Shown piece after piece: positions 43,334 through 51,421 of a DNA stretch of 53,860 bases; positions within the stretch are counted from its first letter, which is position 1, and every line of letters begins with the position of its first letter. Source of the stretch: an uncultured Verrucomicrobia subdivision 3 bacterium (GTDB lineage Bacteria; Verrucomicrobiota; Verrucomicrobiia; Limisphaerales; DASXHY01). The notes under the pieces are model-generated. The model was not told where the DNA came from, did not search any database, and saw only the letters and a program-made list of their open reading frames with translations. The position numbers and the translations under genes are program-made. The DNA is taken from positions 1-53,860 of the forward strand of contig CALBZA010000024.1 of NCBI GenBank assembly GCA_937890005.1, read 5' to 3'.

Positions 43334-43484
43334 TTTAAGTTCCAAGCACCAGATTCCAAGTTCCAAGAAGCTCCAATTTCAATGTTCGAACCTCAGAAAC
43401 ACGCGCTGCTTGGACGCATCGCGCAGTTTCTTTGGAAATTTGGAACTTGGAACTTGGAATTTGGATTCGTGTTCATCTGTGGCT
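43334..43484. repeat. TTGGAACTTGG inverted spacer repeat
   Basis: AGATTCCAAGTTCCAAG (about 43351-43368) on the left is the complement of CTTGGAACTTGGAATTTGG-type sequence on the right (43443-43464). Together they can form a long imperfect hairpin inside the hydroxyproline operon, between the deaminase and aldehyde dehydrogenase genes. Confidence 0.6.
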
Positions 43485-43496
43485 TAAGAATTTGGT

Positions 43497-44396
43497 TTAG
43501 ATTCTGGGCCGTTTGGCCAGAGCCGCTTTCAACGTTTCGAGCGCGACTTTGCGTTCTGTGCCGCTCATGACCATGCGCGGGCCGCGGACGCGTTCGTGGC
43601 CCATCCCGACTTCCTGCTGCACCAGCTTGATCAACTGCACGAACTTCGGAACCGTGTCCATGCGCAACAGCGGCAGGAACCACTTGTAAAGTTCGTCAGC
43701 CTTCTTCAACTCGCCCCGAAGAGCATAGTTGTAAAGCGCGACCGATTCCTTCGGAAACGCGTTCACCAGTCCGGCGATCCAGCCCACGGCTCCGGCGCGA
43801 ATGCCTTCGACAATGACATCATCGACGCCCACAAACAACTTCAGACGATTGCCGCAAATGGCCTTGATCGCAGTGACACGCCGGACGTCGGCGCTCGATT
43901 CCTTCACCGCTTCGAGGTTCTCATTTTCTTCGGCCAGCTCCTGAATCTGATGCGGGAGGAAGTCGGTTTTGTAGGAAACCGGGTTGTTGTAAAGCATGCA
44001 GGAAAGCTTCGTGGCGCGAATCACCGCCTGCATGTGGGTTTTCATTTCGCGCCAGTCGCTCGTGTAAACGTAGGGCGGCAGCACCATCAGGCCGGAGCAG
44101 CCGGCGTCCTCGGAAGCCTTCGCCAGTTCCACCGCTTCCGCCGTGCTCAATGAAGCAATGCCTGCAACCACCGGCGCCTTGTTCCCAAGCGCTTTCACGC
44201 AGGTCTTGAGAATCTGAACCTTTTCTTCGAAAGCGAGCGTTGCACTTTCGCCCAGCGAACCGAGCGCGACGATGCCCGTGCAGCCGTTGTCGATCAGCCA
44301 CGACGCGTGCTTTGCCATGAAGGCGTCATCGACGCTGTAGTCCGGCTTGAAGGGAGTCGTGATTGCCGGGATTACACCTTGCCATTTCATTTTCAT
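43497..44396 (-). CDS. DapA-family lyase, probable 1-pyrroline-4-hydroxy-2-carboxylate deaminase
   Basis: A 299-residue class I aldolase-type TIM barrel. The Schiff-base Lys165 lies in EAVKESSAD and the catalytic Tyr136 in CMLYNNPV; GSLGESATL is the substrate-carboxylate loop. By context it deaminates 1-pyrroline-4-hydroxy-2-carboxylate to 2-oxoglutarate semialdehyde rather than making dihydrodipicolinate: it lies between the D-hydroxyproline dehydrogenase subunits and the semialdehyde dehydrogenase. Two starts, 44396 and 44390 (MKMKW), are possible. It is 15 bp downstream of the flavoprotein subunit gene. Confidence 0.9.
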   Translation of the reverse strand: MKMKWQGVIPAITTPFKPDYSVDDAFMAKHASWLIDNGCTGIVALGSLGESATLAFEEKVQILKTCVKALGNKAPVVAGIASLSTAEAVELAKASEDAGCSGLMVLPPYVYTSDWREMKTHMQAVIRATKLSCMLYNNPVSYKTDFLPHQIQELAEENENLEAVKESSADVRRVTAIKAICGNRLKLFVGVDDVIVEGIRAGAVGWIAGLVNAFPKESVALYNYALRGELKKADELYKWFLPLLRMDTVPKFVQLIKLVQQEVGMGHERVRGPRMVMSGTERKVALETLKAALAKRPRI

Positions 44397-44411
44397 GTTG
44401 TGTTGGTCTTT

Positions 44412-45680
44412 CTATTGAGTGTTGTCCGATTTGGAAATGAGAGAATCGACACGCGCGGGAAGCACGGGAGGGCGCACGGACTCCATGCCCCAGCCGAGAA
44501 CGAATTTCGCCGCCCCGCCGCAGATGCGGCCCTGACACGGTCCCATGCCGCAGCGTGATTGAAGTTTCGCGTCGCGCCAGCCGTTGAATTGCCGGACGCG
44601 TCCGAACGGAACGTCTTCACATCGACAGAGGGTCGTGTCCTCTTTCGCCAGCGACTTGAGTTCCGGGCGCAATGCAAACGCGTCGGCAAGCGCCTTCCGG
44701 AAGTGATGCCACGATCCGCGTTTCGCAAACAATACTTCGGCCTGGGAACGGCGTCCGGTTGCGGCGTATCCGGCAATCTGTCCTTCAACCAGTGCGCAAT
44801 CGGCGCCGCCAATTCCGGTCGGTTCGCCCGCACAATAAACGTCAGCGACACTTGTCTGCTGCCAATCATTGACGCGAACAAATCCGTTTTTCAGCTCGCA
44901 GCCGATGGCGAGTGGCAGTTCGGTGTTCGGCACGAGTCCGAATCCGCAGGCGAACAAATCGCAGTGTTCCGTCCAGGTGCGTTTGCCATTGGTAAGCGTG
45001 ACCGAGCGGACGTGATCGCTGCCATCCGCCTGAACGGGCCATGTGCCGAACCAGGAAGGAACGCCAAGCAAACGCGACTTGATGCCGATTCCTTGAAACA
45101 GTTTTCCCGGATAAGCCATCAGCGTGAATCCGAATCCAGCCGCCTGACCGAACGACGCCTGTTCCGCAATTCCGACAATCTGTGCGCCAGCTTTCTTCAG
45201 TCCATCCGCCACCGCGAGCAGCAGTGGACCGCTTCCGGCGATGAGCACGCGTTTGCCGCTGACGGGCCATCCGTTTTTCACGAGCGCCTGCAAGCCGCCG
45301 GGTCCCACCACGCCGGGAAGTGTCCAGCCGGGGAAGGGGAGGAACAGTTCGCGCGCGCCGGTGGCGAGAATGCAGCTGTTGAAACGAATCTCGCGCGGGC
45401 CGTCCGGATGCTCCGCCAGCAACACGCCCTTTTGTGGCGCAGCAACGACGCTCGTCTGATCCATCAATGTTACCTTCGAGTTGCGAAAGCGTTCGATCCA
45501 TTGCTGCGCCTGGGGAATGGATGGCCTCGCCTGTTGTCCGCGCCAGATCTGTCCGCCGAGCCATGGCGTGTCGTCGATCAACGCAATGCGCTGACCAAAC
45601 TCCGCCGCCGCGCACGCCGCAGCCAGTCCGGCCGGACCGGCGCCGACAACAACAACGTCGAATTGAAAGTGCGTGGACAT
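44412..45680 (-). CDS. D-hydroxyproline dehydrogenase, FAD/BFD-type subunit
   Basis: A 422-residue flavoprotein. It starts with a dinucleotide fold, FDVVVVGAGPAGLAAACAA, has a second GxGxxG region (RVLIAGSGPLLLAVA) and ends with a BFD-like Fe-S domain: CRCEDV and CGMGPCQGRICG near residues 350-395. This is the layout of the HcnB/OoxA-like subunit of three-part amino-acid dehydrogenases such as the pseudomonad cis-4-hydroxy-D-proline dehydrogenase. It passes electrons from the DAO-like subunit, via the small ferredoxin subunit, to the respiratory chain. It is 78 bp downstream of the ferredoxin subunit gene and 15 bp upstream of the deaminase gene. Confidence 0.9.
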   Translation of the reverse strand: MSTHFQFDVVVVGAGPAGLAAACAAAEFGQRIALIDDTPWLGGQIWRGQQARPSIPQAQQWIERFRNSKVTLMDQTSVVAAPQKGVLLAEHPDGPREIRFNSCILATGARELFLPFPGWTLPGVVGPGGLQALVKNGWPVSGKRVLIAGSGPLLLAVADGLKKAGAQIVGIAEQASFGQAAGFGFTLMAYPGKLFQGIGIKSRLLGVPSWFGTWPVQADGSDHVRSVTLTNGKRTWTEHCDLFACGFGLVPNTELPLAIGCELKNGFVRVNDWQQTSVADVYCAGEPTGIGGADCALVEGQIAGYAATGRRSQAEVLFAKRGSWHHFRKALADAFALRPELKSLAKEDTTLCRCEDVPFGRVRQFNGWRDAKLQSRCGMGPCQGRICGGAAKFVLGWGMESVRPPVLPARVDSLISKSDNTQ

Positions 45681-45758
45681 CAGAGGTGCAAAATCGAAAA
45701 CGGTTGAATGCGATCGTTGCAGACCGATCCCGCAGATGTGCCGAAGCTTGGCATCACG

Positions 45759-46007
45759 TTATTCATCCGTGCGAACCTCCATTCCCTCGGCGCAAAGTGT
45801 CTGGCAACTGCGGCATTGAGAGCGGCCATTGATCGTGATGCGGCATTCCATGCAAATGCCCATGCCGCACAACGGACCGCGCGGCTGATTCGAAATTGAT
45901 CGACGAAACGTCGTGATGCCCGCCGACGCAATCGCCGCTGCGAGCACGGTTCCGCGGGGAACGGTCACCAACCTGCCGTTGATTTTTAGCGTCACGGTTT
46001 CACTCAT
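45759..46007 (-). CDS. D-hydroxyproline dehydrogenase, small [2Fe-2S] subunit
   Basis: An 82-residue ferredoxin-like protein of the HcnA type. It has a short beta-grasp core (VTLKINGRLVTVPRGTVLAAA) and cysteines at 47, 52 and 55 (CGMGICMEC) plus 65, 68 and 72 (CRSCQTLC), of which one provides the fourth ligand. ATG 46007 lies inside the 3' end of the DAO-like subunit gene (8-bp overlap). It joins the two flavoprotein subunits. Too small to act alone, so complex formation is expected. Confidence 0.92.
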   Translation of the reverse strand: MSETVTLKINGRLVTVPRGTVLAAAIASAGITTFRRSISNQPRGPLCGMGICMECRITINGRSQCRSCQTLCAEGMEVRTDE

Positions 46008-47133
46008 GATGACCTCCACCGTTCGCGAATCGTGACGGAAGGTAAGGTTCCGTCGGAATCTCAGATCTCCGGTTGAACAAAAGATCGGCAAGCAATCGTC
46101 CGGTGCCGAGCGATGTGGTGATGCCGAGCCCTTCGTGACCGGTCGCGAGCCAGATGCGGTCGCTGACAACACTGGGCCCGATGATCGGCAATTTGTCCGG
46201 AGTGGCGGCGCGATGGCCGGTCCAGACGCGGATGGAAGAAAGCGTTCCGAGCGTGGGAAGATATTCAATCGCGCGCTTCAGCATGCGGTCGAGGATGTAT
46301 TGATCGACGCCGGAATGTTCGGCATCGAACTGGCGCGATGAGCCAATCAGCATCTGTCCGGTCTTGCGTGGCTGAATGTTGAACGCGACCGAATCCTTGC
46401 CCATCGAATGCGCGCTCTTGAGATAGCCAAGCTCGACAATCTGATGTCGCACAAAACCGGGATACCGATCGGTGATGACAAGATGTCCCTTGCGTTTGCG
46501 AACGGGCAGTCCGGGCGTGAGTTCAGGCGACCATGGACCGGTGGCGCTGACAGAACGATGGGCGGAAATCGTGGTTCCATCGGCGAGCTTCACGCCGCCC
46601 TCAGGAAGCAGTCTTTCCACTTGAACTCCGGTTCGCAATGTTGCGCCGTGGCATTGGGCGCGCTCGAGGAGAAATCGTGCGGCGCAGGGAGGATAAATCA
46701 CGCTGTCATCGACGACACGCAACGCGCCCGCCATATCCGGTCGCAAGTTGGGTTCGGCATACCGCACTGCCGCAGCGTCGAGCACGTCAACGCGAACGTT
46801 TCGTTCCGCGTAATAAGCCTGCTTGCGATGAACCTCCGCCATTTCCTCGTCATCCGCGGCAACCCAAAGCGTGCCGCAGGCTTCGAATTCAACGTCGTCG
46901 GGAAGCTCATGCCGGAGTTTGAGCCACAGCTCGCGCGAGTAATGGGTCAGTGCGAACTGCGGTTCGGAATCGTCCATCACCACAATGTGCCCCATGCCGG
47001 CAGCAGTGGTGCCGCCACCGATGGCACCGCGATCGAGCACGAGAACTTTCATTCCCGCCGCAGCGCATTCTGCAGCACAGGCGGCTCCGACGATTCCCGC
47101 GCCGACGATGATGATGTCCGGACTTTGGCTCAT
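46000..47133 (-). CDS. D-hydroxyproline dehydrogenase, DAO-type catalytic FAD subunit
   Basis: A 377-residue FAD oxidoreductase of the DadA/glycine oxidase family. DIIIVGAGIVGAACAAECA binds FAD, SATGPWSPEL is the second flavin contact, and the C-terminal WLATGHEGLGITTSLGTGRLLADLL is the family's third. By operon position it oxidises cis-4-hydroxy-D-proline to the 1-pyrroline. Its start ATG overlaps the epimerase stop by 4 bp (ATGA), and its 3' end overlaps the ferredoxin subunit by 8 bp, so the three-part enzyme is translationally coupled. Confidence 0.92.
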   Translation of the reverse strand: MSQSPDIIIVGAGIVGAACAAECAAAGMKVLVLDRGAIGGGTTAAGMGHIVVMDDSEPQFALTHYSRELWLKLRHELPDDVEFEACGTLWVAADDEEMAEVHRKQAYYAERNVRVDVLDAAAVRYAEPNLRPDMAGALRVVDDSVIYPPCAARFLLERAQCHGATLRTGVQVERLLPEGGVKLADGTTISAHRSVSATGPWSPELTPGLPVRKRKGHLVITDRYPGFVRHQIVELGYLKSAHSMGKDSVAFNIQPRKTGQMLIGSSRQFDAEHSGVDQYILDRMLKRAIEYLPTLGTLSSIRVWTGHRAATPDKLPIIGPSVVSDRIWLATGHEGLGITTSLGTGRLLADLLFNRRSEIPTEPYLPSRFANGGGHHE

Positions 47134-48077
47134 TGCGGCCGGATTCCCCAGCAGAATGGATCACGTTCGTCCAGCAACTGCGTGATCTCGGCGTTCACGA
47201 ATGCGGTGCCGGTGATCGTGGGCGCAACCTTGCCAGAAGCGCGATCAATCCACTTGAACCGTCCCTTGAAGGTGCTGCCGATGATGCTTTCCTGGATCCA
47301 TTCCGCGCCTTCCTCCAATTTGCCGTCCAATGCCAGGCAGGCGAGTTTCGCACTCGTGCCGGTGCCGCAAGGAGAACGATCATACGCCTTGCCCGGGCAT
47401 TGGACGAAATTGCGGGAATGCGCGCCGGGAACGGTGGGCGCGCCGAAAAGTTCGACGTGATCGATTTCCGGAAATCCCTGCGCATTGACCGCCTGCCGGA
47501 CGCGCCAGCAATAGTCGGTGAGCATTTCGACATTCGACAGTTCCAGACGCTGGCCGTGATTCTGAATCAGGAAAAACCAGTTGCCGCCCCAGGAAACGTC
47601 GCCGGTGACGGGGCCGATTCCCGGAACGTCGATCGTGACATCTTTTTTCGCGCGCCAGCTCTGAATGTTCGCAACAGACACTTCGCCGTTGGGATGCAAC
47701 GTGGCGGTGACGACGCCGACCGGAGTTTCAATGCGGTGCTCGCCCGGTTGAATCCGGCCCATGTGCGCGAGTGTGATGACCAGTCCGATCGTGCCGTGCC
47801 CGCACATGCCGAGGTAGCCGACGTTGTTGAAAAAGATCACACCTGTCACACACGACTTGTCCTCCGGCTCCACCAACAGTGCGCCGACGACCACGTCTGA
47901 TCCCCGCGGTTCATTGACGATTGCCGAGCGGAAGTGATCGAACCGGGACTGAAACAAATCGCGCCGCGCCGCCAGCGGTCCGTTGCCAAGATCAGGGCCG
48001 CCGCTGACGACCACGCGCGTCGGTTCGCCGCCGGTGTGCGAGTCGATCACAGAAATGCGGTGCAATTTAGGGTTCAT
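47130..48077 (-). CDS. 4-hydroxyproline 2-epimerase
   Basis: A 315-residue proline racemase-family enzyme that inverts C2 of trans-4-hydroxy-L-proline to give the cis-D form. Both catalytic cysteines are present: Cys92 in GMCGHGTIG and Cys237 in DRSPCGTGTSAK, which distinguishes it from the Cys/Thr dehydratase branch. IDSHTGGEPTRVV is the family start. ATG 48077 is chosen; the frame runs on to 48101. It is the first gene of the catabolic operon, divergent from the PAS-AraC regulator with 76 bp between starts. Confidence 0.95.
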   Translation of the reverse strand: MNPKLHRISVIDSHTGGEPTRVVVSGGPDLGNGPLAARRDLFQSRFDHFRSAIVNEPRGSDVVVGALLVEPEDKSCVTGVIFFNNVGYLGMCGHGTIGLVITLAHMGRIQPGEHRIETPVGVVTATLHPNGEVSVANIQSWRAKKDVTIDVPGIGPVTGDVSWGGNWFFLIQNHGQRLELSNVEMLTDYCWRVRQAVNAQGFPEIDHVELFGAPTVPGAHSRNFVQCPGKAYDRSPCGTGTSAKLACLALDGKLEEGAEWIQESIIGSTFKGRFKWIDRASGKVAPTITGTAFVNAEITQLLDERDPFCWGIRPQ

Positions 48078-48153
48078 TTGCGTCGGGACATGGTATCGCA
48101 CGCGGCAACCGTGTCTTGTCCCTTTGGCGAGCGGCGACTACGATTTCGGCACA

Positions 48154-48936
48154 ATGGCCGAACGCGACGTTTCCTCACTGCGGCACGAACTGTTTTCGCA
48201 ACTGGCGGAACCGGTGGTGGGCGAAGCGTTGTTCGATTGCCTGACTGACCTGGTTTATTTCGTGAAGAACGCCCGCTACGAATACGTGGTGGTGAACCAG
48301 ACACTCGTGGAACGTTGCGGACTTCGAAAGAAGGAGGAGTTGCTCGGACGCCGCGCCGACGAAGTGTTTCCGTCCGGACTGGGTCAGACTTATCGCGCCC
48401 AGGACGAACGCGTGTTGCGCAGCGGCGAGGCGGTGTTGAATCAGTTGGAATTGCATTTTTATCCGAGCGGCGGACGCGGCTGGTGCATCACGAACAAACT
48501 GCCGTTGCGCAACAAACGGGGCGAAGTCGTCGGACTGGCCGGCATTTCAAAGGACATCCAGTCGGCCAATGAACGCGGCGAGGATTACGGCCAGATCGCG
48601 GAATCGATCCAATACATTCGAACGCATTTCTCCGAGCCGCTGCGGGTGCGTGAACTCGCATTACGAGCGGGGTTGTCGGAATACCAGTTCGAACAGCGAA
48701 TGCGCCGGATATTTCAGATGACCGCCGGACAGTTGATTCAGAAGACGCGGATGGAATACGCCGTGCGATTGCTCAGGAACACGGATCAATCGATCGCCGA
48801 CATCGCATTGGAGTGCGGCTATTCGGATCAGAGCGCGTTTACGCGGCAATTCCGGCAAACTGTCGGGCTCTCGCCCACAGAATATCGACGCAGTGTCAGT
48901 CAGGGGCCTGCGGGTTCAGCCGCACGCAAGGTGTAG
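48154..48936 (+). CDS. AraC-family regulator with N-terminal PAS domain
   Basis: A 260-residue regulator. Residues about 25-130 form a PAS-type fold (FDCLTDLVYFVKNARYEYVVVN...LGRRADEVFP...GLAGISKDIQ), and about 150-250 form the AraC DNA-binding domain with two helix-turn-helix units (VRELALRAGLSEYQFEQRMR and SIADIALECGYSDQSAFTRQF, then VGLSPTEYRR). It is divergent from the hydroxyproline operon, so it very probably controls it; the PAS domain would sense the inducer or a metabolite. ATG 48154 follows GGCACA without a clear Shine-Dalgarno. The 76-bp shared spacer should hold its sites. Confidence 0.93.
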   Translation: MAERDVSSLRHELFSQLAEPVVGEALFDCLTDLVYFVKNARYEYVVVNQTLVERCGLRKKEELLGRRADEVFPSGLGQTYRAQDERVLRSGEAVLNQLELHFYPSGGRGWCITNKLPLRNKRGEVVGLAGISKDIQSANERGEDYGQIAESIQYIRTHFSEPLRVRELALRAGLSEYQFEQRMRRIFQMTAGQLIQKTRMEYAVRLLRNTDQSIADIALECGYSDQSAFTRQFRQTVGLSPTEYRRSVSQGPAGSAARKV

Positions 48937-48950
48937 GCTGAGTCGGAAAA

Positions 48951-49009
48951 GGCGAAGCGGCAGCTTCGTCCCATCTGCCAAACGGCGGGGCTGTGTTGCT
49001 GCACAGCCC
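48951..49009. terminator. Paired hairpins between convergent genes
   Basis: GGCGAAGC-GGCA-GCTTCGTC (48951-48970) and GGGCTGTG-TTGCTG-CACAGCCC (48988-49009) lie between the stops of the AraC regulator (+) and the GH97 gene (-). The second could be a bidirectional terminator (ATGTTT follows on the plus strand). The first matches the hairpin at 38936-38957. Confidence 0.4.
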
Positions 49010-49036
49010 ATGTTTCCGCACCTGAGTTGCGCGCCT

Positions 49037-51016
49037 TTATTTCGTCACCAGCACGAAGCCGCTATGTGGACGGAGTGTGATTCGGAATTTCTGGCCGGGA
49101 GCGAGTTCCACTGTTTCTTTTCGGAACGAAAGATTTCCACCGTCACCGTCCAGGATGAGAGTGGCGGGCCCTTTCACTCCGAGTTCCGAAAGATCGAGTT
49201 CGAAATCCTTCGCCTTCGGTTCGCCGTTGATGCCTGCGACGTACCAGCGGCCGAATCCTTTGCGTGCCATCACGACGTCTTTCCCGGGATAGCCGGTGAT
49301 GAACTTCGAGTCCTCCCAGATTGACGGGATTTCGCGGATGAAATCGCGGACGTAATCCGGCACTTTCTTCATGCCTTCGGGAATTTCGGCGTAGTGCTGA
49401 ATGCCGGAGGTGAACAGCACTGCGAGTGCGAGTTCGAATCCGCTGGTCGTGCGGCGTTCGATGCGATTGATGCGGTCCAGCACCATTGGCGTGAAGTCCA
49501 TCGGATCGAAGATATTCCGCGTGAATGGAAGCATGGTGCAATGCGACGGCTGCTGGTCGGCGTTGCGCTGTTCGAACGTGACAAACTCAAGGCCGCGAAC
49601 GGATTCCATGGTCATCAGGTTCGGATAAGTGCGATGCCATCCGCGCGGCAACGTCGCGCCGTGAAAGTTCATCGCAAGACCATACTTCGCCGAATCCTCA
49701 AGCAACTCGTGGTAATAGGCCATCATCGACTGCCCATCGCCGCCAAAGAAATCGACCTTCAATCCGGCGACACCCATTTCCTTGAGCTTTTCGAATTCAG
49801 CGATGCGAACATCCCGTTTGAACATTTTGTCGCGCGGTGTCTGCGGGGAAGTGTTCCAGTCGCCGCGGGAGTTGTACCAGAGCAGGATTTTGACGTTCTT
49901 CGTTTTCGCGTAGTCGATCAGTTCCTTGACCTTTTCGTAACCGATCTGCGTGTCCCAGTGACCGTCGATGAGGCAATATCGCCAGCCCATTTCTGCGGCG
50001 TAATCGATGAATTGCTTCTGAACGTCGTAAACGGTTTTTTCGTCGCCCAACAGCGGCCAGCTCCACGACGCCTTGCCGGGTTCCACCGAAGGATTGTTTT
50101 TCTTTGCAGGCGGTGTGGCGAGATGAACGCCGAGCATCGATTCCGTCACGGTTTTCAGATCGCCGACGACGATGATGCGCCAGGGTGTGTGCCAGGGCAG
50201 GGTGGATTCCGGATTCACCGCGCCGCCTATGGTGCCTTCGCGCGGATCAGGGAAGCCGATGCTGTATTCGCCGCCCGGCGATTCGGAACGCAGCCGCGCG
50301 CCGCAGTAATTTCGTCCAACACCGGTTTCACTGAGCAGGACCCAGGTGTCGCCGGTGCGGAACAGGGCAGGGAACACCCAGCCCACGCCGAAGTTGGACG
50401 GTTTCCCGACAGGAATTTCCTTCTCGTAATATTCCTCGTAGGACGGATTCGTCTGCTCCCAGCCGCTCTTTGCGACCGCCATCGGCTGCAGCCACGCTTT
50501 GGATTCCGGATGAAATTTGAACGACGAAACCTCGTTGGTAATGCGTTTCAGATCGGCGTTTTTTTCGGGGAAGGAATAGCGAAAGGCGACGCCGTCGTTG
50601 GCCACGTGGAACGTGATTTCCATCGTTTCGCCTGAAGCGGAGCGGAGCCGGAACATTTTCTGCGTCGCGATGTATTCGTTGTGGCGTTGTTTGGCGGTGA
50701 GGATTTCGTAGCGATCCGTCACGCGTTTGGCGCGGCTCACGCTCTCCAGCTTCAAGCCTTTCGTGAAATCGGCGTCTTCGCGCACGAGTCCGAGCCGGGA
50801 TTTTTCAAGAACCGTTTTTCCTTCGCGAGTGACTGTGTAACCGGGAGCGCCCGAGTCATTGAGAAGGAACTCGACCGCCAGCTTTCCATCCGGACTTTGG
50901 ATGGAAAGATTGTGTGAACCTGTGTTGCTGAAGGAATCGGTTTGGCAACCGGATAGAACCATTGCTGCGAAAAGAAGAGCGAAACAGGAAATGAAGTGCC
51001 GTCGTAATGTGTTCAT
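49037..51016 (-). CDS. GH97-family glycosidase lipoprotein
   Basis: A 659-residue lipoprotein with a lipobox at LSGC (Cys24), so it is anchored in a membrane facing the periplasm or outside. The N-terminal beta-sandwich (about 35-300) contains QSPDGKLAVEFLL and FRYSFPEKNAD, typical of GH97. The TIM barrel follows: YCLIDGHWD, ILLWYNSRGDW, GVAGLKVDFFGGDGQ and NFHGATLPRGWHRTYPNLMTMESVRG. The Asp in KVDFF fits the nucleophile position of the retaining (alpha-galactosidase-like) branch, whereas SusB-type inverting members use glutamates; this points to a retaining enzyme but is inference. The C-terminal sandwich covers the last 90 residues. No SusC/SusD partners are nearby. Confidence 0.92.
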   Translation of the reverse strand: MNTLRRHFISCFALLFAAMVLSGCQTDSFSNTGSHNLSIQSPDGKLAVEFLLNDSGAPGYTVTREGKTVLEKSRLGLVREDADFTKGLKLESVSRAKRVTDRYEILTAKQRHNEYIATQKMFRLRSASGETMEITFHVANDGVAFRYSFPEKNADLKRITNEVSSFKFHPESKAWLQPMAVAKSGWEQTNPSYEEYYEKEIPVGKPSNFGVGWVFPALFRTGDTWVLLSETGVGRNYCGARLRSESPGGEYSIGFPDPREGTIGGAVNPESTLPWHTPWRIIVVGDLKTVTESMLGVHLATPPAKKNNPSVEPGKASWSWPLLGDEKTVYDVQKQFIDYAAEMGWRYCLIDGHWDTQIGYEKVKELIDYAKTKNVKILLWYNSRGDWNTSPQTPRDKMFKRDVRIAEFEKLKEMGVAGLKVDFFGGDGQSMMAYYHELLEDSAKYGLAMNFHGATLPRGWHRTYPNLMTMESVRGLEFVTFEQRNADQQPSHCTMLPFTRNIFDPMDFTPMVLDRINRIERRTTSGFELALAVLFTSGIQHYAEIPEGMKKVPDYVRDFIREIPSIWEDSKFITGYPGKDVVMARKGFGRWYVAGINGEPKAKDFELDLSELGVKGPATLILDGDGGNLSFRKETVELAPGQKFRITLRPHSGFVLVTK

Positions 51017-51134
51017 TGATCGTTCGTTCGCTCGGAACGCGTGGGTTGATTCCGAAGCGAATGCGGCGGGAATTTAGAGGTAATCGCCCGGCGCACACAA
51101 ACGAAAAGCCGGTTCAAATTTGATGACAGCAAGT

Positions 51135-51250
51135 TGAACACTCGCACCAGAATGAATGGAGCATTCAGCGAATCGTAGTGCACGGGTCTCCCTCTCTTTC
51201 GAGCAAATGCCGAAGGAAAGGGGCGGGGAGAGCAGGTAATGGCTGAGGTA
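51135..51250 (-). repeat. Dispersed intergenic repeat, copy 3 (reverse orientation)
   Basis: Read on the minus strand this region gives CTCAGCCAT..., CTCTCCCC, GAAAGAGAGGGAGA, TTCGCTGAATG, TTCTGGTGCG and GTGTTC in the same order as bases 44-162 of the window. It sits in the 405-bp gap (51017-51421) between the GH97 start and the truncated RHS gene. The rest of the gap shows nothing assignable. Confidence 0.65.
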
Positions 51251-51421
51251 TGGGTGTTGAGTGAAACGCCGGTTCCTTCGGCTGAAAAGCGCGGTCAACA
51301 AATGCTTGTAAGCGTTGAAAACATCGCCAGATTCCAGAGAACGAATTGGAGACGATGAAATATCCAGAGGCAGGAATTCGACTGCATAAACTCATGGAGC
51401 AGACGGGTCGGCAAATGAAAA

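Noticed and set aside
43376..43400. tRNA T-loop-like GTTCGAAC sequence
   Set aside because: No matching acceptor stem, D-arm or anticodon arm could be built around it.
43382..43570. Short plus-strand open frame over the TTGGAACTTGG repeat
   Set aside because: Its codons are the repeat itself, and it overlaps the certain deaminase gene.
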